Source: Aridibacter sp965216195
GTDB taxonomy: Bacteria; Acidobacteriota; Blastocatellia; Pyrinomonadales; Pyrinomonadaceae
Reading direction: 5' to 3'
Length of the DNA stretch: 64,000 nucleotides
NCBI GenBank assembly: GCA_965216195.1
Contig: OZ244151.1
Span: 3,100,001-3,164,000 of the forward strand
The notes beneath the pieces were generated by a model. That model searched no databases, was not told the DNA's origin, and was given only the letters and a program-made list of their open reading frames with translations. The position numbers were made by a program, and so were the translations under genes. The first letter of the stretch is position 1. Each line of letters begins with the position of its first letter. Below, piece by piece: positions 49,066 through 57,609 of this stretch.

Positions 49066-50841
49066 CTATTTCGACCACTCATCGGAAATCTCAACGTCAA
49101 CCTTTATTGGAACATTCTTAACATATTCTCTCGCGGCATCTACCATTGCTTTTTCCAGTTTCGCTGCCGCTTCCTCCGCTTCACGCTCGCTCACCTCAAC
49201 GACAATTTCATCGTGAACAATATTTACGAGTTTTGCGGTTGTTCCTTCAAACGAATCGTGTAGGAGCCTGAGCGCACGTTTTAAAATGTCGGCCGATGTT
49301 CCCTGAATCGGCACGTTTTTTCCATAGCGCATGGTTGAAGCTTTCTGTACCCGATCATCTTCTTCAAAACGAAACCGCACCATTCTGCCTGAGGCGGTTC
49401 GTGCATGACGCTCCTCGACAGCCCTTTGAGCAGCGCCGCGAAGCCACTCATCGAGTCCGCGGTAGGTTGTAAAATATTTGCGCATGATGTCTTCCGCTTC
49501 GGTTTGAGATGCACCGGTCATCAACGCAAAACGCTGCGCCCCGATTCCATACACCACACCGAAATTCAGACGCTTTGCAAAGCTACGTTGGTCAGAAGTT
49601 ACCTCGTCCGGTTTTATCCCAAAGATTTGTGCCGCTGCCGAAGAATGAAAGTCTGCGCCCGATTCAAAAGCCGCGATAAAATTCTCGTCCGCCGAAAACT
49701 CCGCTAGGATTCTCAATTCTATTTGGGAGTAATCCGCGACGATGAGCTTATTTCCGGTTTCGGCTCTAAAACATCGACGATATTCTTTGTCGTGCGGAAT
49801 CTGCTGGAGATTTGGTTTCGAACACGAAAATCTACCGCTCGGAACACCAATTTGTCTAAAATCTGCATGAATTCTACCCGTTTGAGGTTGGATAAAATCT
49901 AAGATGTTGTCGCCAAAGCTTGTGATTGATTTTGCGACAGATCGGTATTCGAGAAGTTTTTCAACGACTGGATAATCTGCCGCAAGCGGCTGAAGCTGCC
50001 ATCCGCGAGTAGTTTCCGGAACGGGAACCCCTAGGTTAACAAGCGCATCCGTAACCTGAGCTTGCGAATTAAGATTTATCTCCGGTGCGCCAAAAAGCGA
50101 AGCCTGCGCGACACCGGCTGAAAGCATCTCCTGAAGCTCAAGCGCTACCCGATCTTGTTCTTCTTTTACCTTATCAAGCTGCTTGTTCCAACGCTTTGCA
50201 TCCAAATAAAATCCATTTTGCTCCATTATGGCGATCGGAACGATACACTCAAACTCCAGCTTTGCAGCGTCCCAGAGATTATCTTCCTTGAGTCTTTCCA
50301 AAACTTTTTCCCTGAGCGGAACCATCGTTGCAGCGTCTTTTGCTGCATACTCTATTTGGGATTGCGACAGTTCATCCGCATTCCAGTCGCTAACCTGTTC
50401 CGATTTATCGAGTTCGGTGCCGAGGAAGAAACTTGTCACTTCAGCAAGTCCGTGCCTGCGCTCGCGTTCGCCAGCCGCGATCAATTGGCTCGCAATGTAA
50501 GTATCAAAAACCCCTCCTAGCTCAACCGCTAAATGATGCTTAACCCACTTAGCGTCAAATTTCGCATTATGCGCGATCTTCGCCGGACGTGTGGCGGAAA
50601 GCAGCTCGCGCAGAGGCCCCAACTCCGGCAACGTTCTTAGGTCACCCCTATCAGCAAAAGGTTTTAGATCAATAACTACCGTGTTTTTGCCATTGCTCAA
50701 CTGCACGACGCGCAGGATCCCGTCAAATGGATCAAGCTCGGTAGTTTCGGTGTCAAACCCTAGAGACTCTTCATTCTTAAACTCTTCGCAAGCAGATTTG
50801 AGAGAATCGGCGTCTGTAATTACCTGAAAATAAATTTCCAT
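49066..50841 (-). CDS. Family A DNA polymerase with 3'-5' exonuclease domain, no 5'-3' exonuclease domain
   Basis: A 591-residue protein. The exonuclease domain (about 1-190) has SLGFDTETTELDPFDG (DxE motif) and IAHNAKFDAKW. The polymerase domain (about 200-591) has motif A ADYSQIELRILAE, motif B RSFAKRLNFGVVYG and motif C VNIVHDEIVVEV. The length is close to that of Aquifex-type and phage-type family A polymerases, and about 340 residues shorter than E. coli PolA because the N-terminal flap nuclease domain is absent. It probably works in repair or primer removal with a separate 5' nuclease. Whether it replaces PolA or adds to it cannot be seen here. Confidence 0.92.
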   Translation of the reverse strand: MEIYFQVITDADSLKSACEEFKNEESLGFDTETTELDPFDGILRVVQLSNGKNTVVIDLKPFADRGDLRTLPELGPLRELLSATRPAKIAHNAKFDAKWVKHHLAVELGGVFDTYIASQLIAAGERERRHGLAEVTSFFLGTELDKSEQVSDWNADELSQSQIEYAAKDAATMVPLREKVLERLKEDNLWDAAKLEFECIVPIAIMEQNGFYLDAKRWNKQLDKVKEEQDRVALELQEMLSAGVAQASLFGAPEINLNSQAQVTDALVNLGVPVPETTRGWQLQPLAADYPVVEKLLEYRSVAKSITSFGDNILDFIQPQTGRIHADFRQIGVPSGRFSCSKPNLQQIPHDKEYRRCFRAETGNKLIVADYSQIELRILAEFSADENFIAAFESGADFHSSAAAQIFGIKPDEVTSDQRSFAKRLNFGVVYGIGAQRFALMTGASQTEAEDIMRKYFTTYRGLDEWLRGAAQRAVEERHARTASGRMVRFRFEEDDRVQKASTMRYGKNVPIQGTSADILKRALRLLHDSFEGTTAKLVNIVHDEIVVEVSEREAEEAAAKLEKAMVDAAREYVKNVPIKVDVEISDEWSK

Positions 50842-51329
50842 ATTCGTTTATGTTATGCCTAAAAAAGAAAATGGCAAACCTCAATGAAAAATCTTTATCG
50901 GATTCGGCGTTTACCAAACCGAAAAAAACCTCTATACTAAATTTAGCTTGTAAATTAAGTGTATTTTCACTTGCAAGCAAAAAAGATTAGAAAGATTTTT
51001 AGTTGTTTAGACTTTGAATATTAAGCGGGTTGAGCACGATCGATAAGATTGGTAGCTCCCTGCACGAAAAAAGCAAATTGCTTTTACAAACGAGATTCCT
51101 ACGTGAATAAACTCAAAATCCTAACGGGTTTTCGAATATTCCAATACCCGAAAGTTTTAAGTAACAGTTTCGAAAGAAATCGAAGCGGATAGGGGTTTGT
51201 AAAAAATCAACACAAATTGCTTTCCATTTGGTTACTTTCTTAATTTCACAATAGAAAGTAAACATCCAGAATTTAAATTCATCACGTCTTAAAGGCAGCT
51301 ATCCATCCTTTCTACATATAAGGAAAAAT
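50842..51329. other. Long gene-free leader region before RNase E/G
   Basis: 488 bases without a convincing gene between divergent polA and RNase E/G. An inverted repeat GGTTACTTTC (51230-51239) with GAAAGTAAAC (51254-51263) is the clearest structure. RNase E mRNAs in enterobacteria have long autoregulatory leaders; a similar leader is possible but not shown. Confidence 0.5.
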
Positions 51330-53828
51330 ATGCCAAAAGAAATGATTATTAGCGTCAACGGGCGCGAAAAGAAGATTGCCATTTTAGAGAATGGTAGGGT
51401 CTCAGAATTTTATATCGAGCGAGGAGAGGAAAATTCAGGCGTTGTAGGAAATATCTACAAAGGACGCGTTCAGCGCGTTTTGCCGGGAATGCAGTCAGCA
51501 TTTGTTGATATTGGTTTGGAACGAGATGCGTTTTTATATGTTTCGGATTTCTTTGACGAGGAAGAAGAGATCGAACGCATTGTGATGGAAAAAACCAAAG
51601 CGAAAAAATCCACTGATGAGGCAGACAAGGAAGCCTCCGATGAAATTATCAAGCGCAGATTAAAGCGCGACAAAAAAATTGACGACGAACAGGAAAAAGC
51701 CGAAATCGTTGCCAAAGACAAACGAAAGGATTCGAAAAAGAAACCTTCAGCCCGCTCGAAAAGCAAAAAGACTGAAGATAAGCCTGCGAAGAAAAAGCGC
51801 GGGAGACCAAGTAAAAAAGACATCGAAGCCAGAGAAAAAGCGGAAGCGAAAGAAAAAGAAAAGGAAAAGAAGAAAAAGAAAGAACTTGAAAAGAAAGAGA
51901 ATGTTCTTGACGCGTCTGACCTGGATTTTGGGGAATCAAGTTTCGAACGAATCGTTGATGAAGATAGCGATACGGGCGAAATGCTCAAAGACGCGATGTT
52001 GCAGGAAGCGATCACCGACAAGGTTCGCTCCATAGAATTCGATATGGAAAGTGTCGAATCTGCGGAGGTCGGCTCCTTTATTGACTCCGTTTCAGATCAG
52101 ACTGCTGGTTTTGAACGCATCGCCGATGAAGAGGATGCCGATCTGGAGATCAGTTTGGAAAAACCTGAAAAGAAACGTTCGAGCAAAACGCGAAAATCTA
52201 CGTCTCCCTCAAAGGGCGTAAAAGCTGAAGGTGAAGAAGAAACTGCATCAAAGAAAAAACCTACGCGAAAAAGCTCGGGAGCAAAGTCAAAAACTACTCG
52301 CGGAAAAAAATCTGGTGAAAAGGCAGCCGCTAAAGATATTGACATTGATTTAGAGGATGCCGAAGCCAGCTTAACGGAAAAGCCAGATATTGCGGAAATG
52401 GCTGTCAGGCGCGGAAGCAGAGGCGGCAGACGTCGGACAACAAAACGAACCAAGAAACCGGCATCGCGCTCGAGAACTCACACGGACAAAAGCTATAAAA
52501 CAACCGAAGCCGATGAACCGGTAACGGCCGAAAACGAAATCGCAGATGCGGAGTTTAAAAGGAAGAAAAAGCCCGCCAGGCGCACACGAAGGCGAAGCAA
52601 CAAAAATCAGCCCAAGATAACCGATCTCTTAAGCGAAGGACAAGAGGTTTTGGTACAGATAGCCAAAGAGCCGATTGCGCGTAAGGGAGCACGAATCACC
52701 TCTCATATTGCCCTGCCGGGTAGATATCTAGTTTACATGCCGACGATCGAACATCTTGGCGTTTCGCGAAAAATTGCTTCCGGAAAAGAACGCGGCAGGC
52801 TTCGAAACATGCTGCAGAAGGTCGTCACGAAAGCTAAAGTTCCCTCGGGAGGTTTCATTGTCCGAACAGCCGGAACAGGCAAAACTGAAAAGGAATTAAC
52901 CGATGATGCAAAATATCTCGTAAAAACCTGGAACGATAACAAAAAAGCTGCCGAGAAATCTAAAGCCCCGGAGCTCGTACACCAGGATCTTGATATCATC
53001 TTGCGGCTTTTGCGCGACCATCTATCAGATGATTTTACGGCGATCAGAGTGGATTCCGAGAATGAGTACCAACGCATCGTGGAATTTGTAGACCGTATCC
53101 AGCCATCCCTCGTAAAACGAGTTAAGTTTCACACCCTCGACGAACCGATTCTCGATACCTACGGCGTCAGCGATGAAATCGACAAAGCACTAAAGCATCG
53201 CGTTTGGTTAAAGTCTGGGGGCTATCTCGTACTCAATCAAACCGAGGCTTTGATTGCGATTGATGTAAACACGGGCAAATTCGTCGGGAAAGGAAACGCG
53301 CGGCTCGAAGACACGATTACCAAAACGAACATGGAAGCCGTCGAAGAAATTGCGCGACAAATTCGTTTGCGGGATTTGGGTGGAATTATAGTGCTCGATC
53401 TGATCGACATGGAGGATCGTCGCAACCGAAATAAGGTCCAGCAGGCGCTTCAGGAACACCTCGCGCGCGACAAATCACCGACAAAGGTGCTTTCATTCAA
53501 CGACTTTGGTTTGATAATCATGACGCGGAAACGCGTAAAGCAATCGCTCGAGCGAACGCTTTGTTCACCTTGTGAAAATTGTGATGGAGCAGGATGGGTA
53601 AAATCGGCGCAAACTATCTGTTACGAAATACTTACTGAGGCCAGACGGCTTTCTAAAGAATTATCTGACGTCAGACAAACGACATTACGGGTTCATCCGG
53701 AAGTTGTAAAAGCACTACGTAGCGGAGAAAAATCAGTTTTTGATGAAATTGAGGATTATTTGGGAGTTGTAGACCTTACGAGTGACCCAACAACGCATCA
53801 GGAACAATTCGATTTTGCGTTTGTTTAG
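51330..53828 (+). CDS. Ribonuclease E/G family protein with a large charged insertion in the S1 domain
   Basis: An 832-residue endoribonuclease. The S1 domain starts as NIYKGRVQRVLPGMQSAFVD and FLYVSDFF (to about residue 75), then is interrupted by roughly 350 residues rich in Lys, Arg, Glu and Ser (about 80-428), and resumes at KITDLLSEGQEVLVQIAKEP. The catalytic part follows: FIVRTAGTGK, IAIDVNTG (D645) and IVLDLIDM (D690) as metal ligands, and the zinc link CSPCENC. The enzyme cuts single-stranded RNA in decay and rRNA processing. It has no C-terminal scaffold; the internal insertion may serve as the RNA or protein-binding region (inference). A terminator follows. Confidence 0.93.
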   Translation: MPKEMIISVNGREKKIAILENGRVSEFYIERGEENSGVVGNIYKGRVQRVLPGMQSAFVDIGLERDAFLYVSDFFDEEEEIERIVMEKTKAKKSTDEADKEASDEIIKRRLKRDKKIDDEQEKAEIVAKDKRKDSKKKPSARSKSKKTEDKPAKKKRGRPSKKDIEAREKAEAKEKEKEKKKKKELEKKENVLDASDLDFGESSFERIVDEDSDTGEMLKDAMLQEAITDKVRSIEFDMESVESAEVGSFIDSVSDQTAGFERIADEEDADLEISLEKPEKKRSSKTRKSTSPSKGVKAEGEEETASKKKPTRKSSGAKSKTTRGKKSGEKAAAKDIDIDLEDAEASLTEKPDIAEMAVRRGSRGGRRRTTKRTKKPASRSRTHTDKSYKTTEADEPVTAENEIADAEFKRKKKPARRTRRRSNKNQPKITDLLSEGQEVLVQIAKEPIARKGARITSHIALPGRYLVYMPTIEHLGVSRKIASGKERGRLRNMLQKVVTKAKVPSGGFIVRTAGTGKTEKELTDDAKYLVKTWNDNKKAAEKSKAPELVHQDLDIILRLLRDHLSDDFTAIRVDSENEYQRIVEFVDRIQPSLVKRVKFHTLDEPILDTYGVSDEIDKALKHRVWLKSGGYLVLNQTEALIAIDVNTGKFVGKGNARLEDTITKTNMEAVEEIARQIRLRDLGGIIVLDLIDMEDRRNRNKVQQALQEHLARDKSPTKVLSFNDFGLIIMTRKRVKQSLERTLCSPCENCDGAGWVKSAQTICYEILTEARRLSKELSDVRQTTLRVHPEVVKALRSGEKSVFDEIEDYLGVVDLTSDPTTHQEQFDFAFV

Positions 53829-53864
53829 GCAAATTTTTAGAGAACTCTAATACTAGATAATTTT

Positions 53865-53894
53865 CGGGCGTTTTTTAGCGCCCGCTTTTTTTTG
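53865..53894 (+). terminator. Rho-independent terminator after RNase E/G
   Basis: CGGGCG (53865-53870) pairs with CGCCCG (53879-53884) around TTTTTTAG, followed by C and nine T. Confidence 0.92.
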
Positions 53895-54013
53895 CCTTTT
53901 TTTTCACAAATTCGTATCATAGGTGCCACGGCTAAAACAATCTGGAGCATAAACGCAACGTATACAGCAAATTAGATGTTACGTTCGTTTTGGAGTTTTG
54001 GTATGAAGCAGCG

Positions 54014-54034
54014 CCTTACCGTCAATCGGTAAGG
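54014..54034 (+). other. Leader hairpin before the met-zincin gene
   Basis: CCTTACCG (54014-54021) and CGGTAAGG (54027-54034) form a perfect 8-pair stem with a TCAAT loop, about 85 bases before the met-zincin start. The 53895-54118 gap has no other clear feature; the long open frame through it is considered non-coding. Confidence 0.5.
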
Positions 54035-54118
54035 GTACGCTTTGTTCCGTTTGTGTTCGGCGTATCCCAACGTTTTCGAACCCTGAGATTAGCAAAAATT
54101 AAACTTGAAAATAGAACT

Positions 54119-56707
54119 ATGAAAAATAATACGAAAAAGATCGCACAGTTTCTCTGCCTGACACTTGTTTTCTCGGCAATGCTGATTCCTAACAGTGTTT
54201 ATGGACAAGAAAAGGGAAAGGCCAAGGAGGCTTCGACGCCGGCGAAAAAAGCACCTAAAAAACCGAAGGAAAAAACAATCGCCGATGTGGTTAAAGGTAG
54301 CAAAAAGATTGAAGGTTTATTTACCGTTTATCAAAACGAAAAAGATGGTTCGTTGCATATGTTGGTATCTAAAGACCAACTTGGTAAAGAATTTATTTAT
54401 TTTAGCCAGATCGCAAATGGTGTTACTGACGTCAGACAATTCACAGGCGCATACCGAGGCTCAAAAGTATTTAAGGTAAAAAAATACTTTAATAAGATCG
54501 AATTTGTTACCCAGAACACTTCGTATTATTTCGACCCGGCAAATGCAATTTTCAGGGCTCGAAATGCCAATACCAGTGAAGGAAATATGGCGAGTATTAA
54601 AATTGCGGCCCAGGATAAGGCGAAAGGCTTGTACCTAATCAAGGCTGACAGTTTGTTTCTCGCTGAAACTTTCTCTCAGGTTAAGCCCCCGTCTGTGCCA
54701 GGGCGCCCGCCAACGGCGTTTAAGCTTGGCAGGCTTGATAAAGGTAAAACAAAAATAAACTCGATCCGAAATTATCCGAAAAACACGGATATGAAAGTAG
54801 AGTATGTTTATTCATCTCCTTCAGTTTTAAATGGTGGTTCTAGCGCGATCAGCGACGGTCGAAACGTAAGCATTAAGGTTTTTCATAGTCTTATTGAAAT
54901 GCCGCAGAATAGCTACCAACCTCGATTTGATGATCCGCGAGTTGGATATTTTACGACTCAGGTAACTAATCAAACTTCAACTACTTCAGCACCATATCGT
55001 GATCTGATTCATCGTTGGAATTTGCAAAAGAAAGACCCTGTAGCAGCAATCTCGGAGCCGGTTGAGCCAATTGTCTGGTGGATGGAAAATACTACTCCCG
55101 TCGAATGGCGAGATACGATCAGGCAGGGCGTATTGGAATGGAACAAGGCTTTTGAAAAAGCTGGCTTTAGAAATGCTGTTGTAGTAAAAATGCAACCTGA
55201 TAACGCTAAATGGGACGCCGGCGATATTCGTTACAACGTTCTACGTTGGACTTCTTCTCCAAACCCTCCATTTGGCGGATACGGACCAAGCTTTGTAAAT
55301 CCGCGAACCGGACAAATTTTGGGAGCGGACATTATGCTTGAGTACGTGCATTTCACGAATCGTGTGATGTATGACAAGTTGTTTACTCTCGCGAAATTGG
55401 ATGCGGAGTTTGACGGCTCGAAACTGAGAGACGCGCAGGTTTATTGCTCGCTAGGACATCTGATGCACGAAAACACGATGTTTGGTCAGGCAGTTTTGGC
55501 GGCTACGGGCGCCTCTCCTTTGGAGATGAAGCGGCTTAAGAAAGAGGGAATGCTAGCACTGATTATGCACGAGGTTGGACATACGCTTGGGCTAAATCAC
55601 AATATGAAAGCCAGTCAGATGTTCTCTCCTGAGGAATTATCAAACCCAGAACTCATTAAAGGGAAAGCACTTACGGGTTCTGTGATGGACTACGCCGGTA
55701 TCAATCTTACCAGGGATCGCAGCAAGCAGGGACAATTTTACGATACTTCGGTGGGTCCATATGACGTTTGGGCAATCCAATATGGCTACACTCCGTTTAG
55801 ATCGGTGGCCGAGAAAAATCGCCTGTTAAATTTATCAACCAAACCAGAATTGACCTTTGGTAATGATGCGGACGATATGCGCTCGCCGGGTAAGGCAATT
55901 GACCCGAGAGTGATGATCGGTGATCTATCCAATGATCAAATCGGTTATTCTATCGATCGGATCGAGCTGGTAAATTCGATGATGGGTGGAATTAAAAGCA
56001 AGTTTGCTAAACGCGGAAGTACCTATCAGGAATTGCGTCGAGCATACTATATTTTGAGTGGTCAGAGGGCGCAGGCTGCGAATGTGATTTCTCGATTTAT
56101 AGGCGGTGTTTATGTTGACCGCGCTATGGTAGGTCAGCAAGGTGGCACGAAACCTTACACGCCTGTTAGCCTGGCCGATCAGAAGCGTGCGATGGCTGCG
56201 CTGAACAAATACGTTTTTGCGCCAAGTGCTTTTGCGGCGCCTAAAGATCTTTATAACTATCTGGCGCTTCGCCGCAGGGGTTTTAATTTCTTTAGAGGAA
56301 CGGAAGACCCGAAGATTCATGCCCAGGTACTTACTTATCAGCGAAACGTACTCAGGCACGTCTTGCATCCAAACACGCTGCAGAGAATTGTTGATTCAGG
56401 ACTTTACGGCAATAGATATTCCCTGGCGATGTTTATGACTGATTTAAACAATTCGATCTTTAAGTCGGATATTACCGGCAACGTGAATTCGTTCAGGCAA
56501 AACCTGCAAACGGAATATACCAAGATGCTGATAACAATAGTTAAGCCGGGCCGTTCGAATCGGTTTTCAAACGCAGCCCGATCGATGGCTTTGTATAACC
56601 TGAAGAGAATTCGTCTGATGGCTGCGCCGGTAGGCAATACTTCTTCAAGAGCGCATAAACAGCACCTGAGGACGTTGATCGATAATTCAATTAAAGAAAT
56701 TAAGTAA
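54119..56707 (+). CDS. Secreted zinc-dependent metalloprotease (met-zincin, DUF5117/DUF4953 type)
   Basis: An 862-residue protein. The start is placed at the ATG that begins the signal peptide (NTKKIAQFLCLTLVFSAMLI); the longer frame adds 43 residues without coding character. A Lys/Pro linker follows, then the DUF5118/DUF5117 region (about 60-350), and the zinc motif HEVGHTLGLNHN with H484, E485, H488 and H494. A later methionine (SVMDYAGIN) is the met-turn. Such proteases are exported and common in Acidobacteria-like and Bacteroidota-like genomes; the natural substrates are unknown. Confidence 0.9.
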   Translation: MKNNTKKIAQFLCLTLVFSAMLIPNSVYGQEKGKAKEASTPAKKAPKKPKEKTIADVVKGSKKIEGLFTVYQNEKDGSLHMLVSKDQLGKEFIYFSQIANGVTDVRQFTGAYRGSKVFKVKKYFNKIEFVTQNTSYYFDPANAIFRARNANTSEGNMASIKIAAQDKAKGLYLIKADSLFLAETFSQVKPPSVPGRPPTAFKLGRLDKGKTKINSIRNYPKNTDMKVEYVYSSPSVLNGGSSAISDGRNVSIKVFHSLIEMPQNSYQPRFDDPRVGYFTTQVTNQTSTTSAPYRDLIHRWNLQKKDPVAAISEPVEPIVWWMENTTPVEWRDTIRQGVLEWNKAFEKAGFRNAVVVKMQPDNAKWDAGDIRYNVLRWTSSPNPPFGGYGPSFVNPRTGQILGADIMLEYVHFTNRVMYDKLFTLAKLDAEFDGSKLRDAQVYCSLGHLMHENTMFGQAVLAATGASPLEMKRLKKEGMLALIMHEVGHTLGLNHNMKASQMFSPEELSNPELIKGKALTGSVMDYAGINLTRDRSKQGQFYDTSVGPYDVWAIQYGYTPFRSVAEKNRLLNLSTKPELTFGNDADDMRSPGKAIDPRVMIGDLSNDQIGYSIDRIELVNSMMGGIKSKFAKRGSTYQELRRAYYILSGQRAQAANVISRFIGGVYVDRAMVGQQGGTKPYTPVSLADQKRAMAALNKYVFAPSAFAAPKDLYNYLALRRRGFNFFRGTEDPKIHAQVLTYQRNVLRHVLHPNTLQRIVDSGLYGNRYSLAMFMTDLNNSIFKSDITGNVNSFRQNLQTEYTKMLITIVKPGRSNRFSNAARSMALYNLKRIRLMAAPVGNTSSRAHKQHLRTLIDNSIKEIK

Positions 56708-56718
56708 TCTCTCGGGGA

Positions 56719-57531
56719 TTATAATTTCAATTTTTTACGCAGCTTTTTTTTATTGCTGGGTTTTAAGAAGATTCTTTCGGGGATCTTCTTATTGTATTCG
56801 ACTGACCGATAGTTTACTCGAAAGGTATGTTTGCCATCGCTATACCTATCGATGATAAATGGTGTGAGAATTCCTTGCTCATTTAGAAACTGTGCGTAAC
56901 GTGTTTCTTCCTTGATTTCTTTTTTCTCAGCGTTGAATTGCATGTAAACCGTTTTCATCGGCATGCCAGTGTCCGAAAACTCATACTCGACTTCAAATCC
57001 ATCATTAAAGGTGAGTTTCAAAACGTCGTTACGTTTCCCAAGACTCGCGCGGCGACGTCCTTCGTAGCTCAGGGACGCTTCCGATTTCCATTTTCCTCTA
57101 AGCAAGAAATCATAGTGACTGCGGAGGCTGCGCTTAAAACTCTCTATGCCTTTTGATCCCTGATCTCTAAAGCTATCCAGGTGCTCCTGGTAAATCCATC
57201 CTGTCGCCCCATTGTTTACCTGTACGGTTTTGTAGCCGCCTTCGTTAAAATCAGTGCGCTCCTTATTTGGAAAAACGATCACGTCAATAAACGACTGATA
57301 GGAAACGGTCACCCCATCCTTTAGGAGCGAAAATCGGCCTTTCCCGACCGAGCTCGTTACGCCTAAATATCTTTCGCCGCCGAGCTTCTTAACCGCTTTT
57401 GCAACTACGTTTCGGGCTTTTTCGATCTTTTTATCCTTTGCCGGTTTATCAAAGTTATTTTGACCAAAAACGGAAGACGCAAACGAAACGACTGCGATAA
57501 CAATCAATAAATATTTAGCTTGTTTTTTCAT
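56719..57531 (-). CDS. Secreted hypothetical protein (outer-membrane lipoprotein-sorting-like)
   Basis: A 270-residue protein with a signal peptide (MKKQAKYLLIVIAVVSFASS). It contains beta-rich stretches such as GRFSLLKDGVTVSYQSFIDV, NNGATGWIYQEHLDSFRDQG and VEYEFSDTGMPMKTVYMQFN, a pattern like the LolA/outer-membrane lipoprotein-sorting fold. The C-terminus is very basic (KKKLRKKLKL). It is convergent with the met-zincin. The function is unknown. Confidence 0.65.
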   Translation of the reverse strand: MKKQAKYLLIVIAVVSFASSVFGQNNFDKPAKDKKIEKARNVVAKAVKKLGGERYLGVTSSVGKGRFSLLKDGVTVSYQSFIDVIVFPNKERTDFNEGGYKTVQVNNGATGWIYQEHLDSFRDQGSKGIESFKRSLRSHYDFLLRGKWKSEASLSYEGRRRASLGKRNDVLKLTFNDGFEVEYEFSDTGMPMKTVYMQFNAEKKEIKEETRYAQFLNEQGILTPFIIDRYSDGKHTFRVNYRSVEYNKKIPERIFLKPSNKKKLRKKLKL

Positions 57532-57551
57532 AAACTGTTCCAAAATGACAA

Positions 57552-57586
57552 AAAAGACTTCAGCAAATGTATCACTAAAGTCTTTT
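57552..57586 (-). terminator. Terminator of the Clp ATPase gene
   Basis: On the minus strand AAAAGACTT (complement of 57578-57586) pairs with AAGTCTTTT (complement of 57552-57560), followed by TTTT. It lies just after the Clp ATPase stop and before the start of the lipoprotein-sorting-like gene. Confidence 0.75.
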
Positions 57587-57609
57587 GATGCAAAAATTAT
57601 GCGATTCGT

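Noticed and set aside
51649..52035. Frames in other registers over the lysine-rich part of RNase E/G
   Set aside because: They are by-products of the A-rich insertion; the enzyme's frame is continuous and has both S1 halves and the catalytic residues.
53990..54118. N-terminal extension of the met-zincin
   Set aside because: It covers a hairpin-containing leader and precedes a clean signal peptide start.
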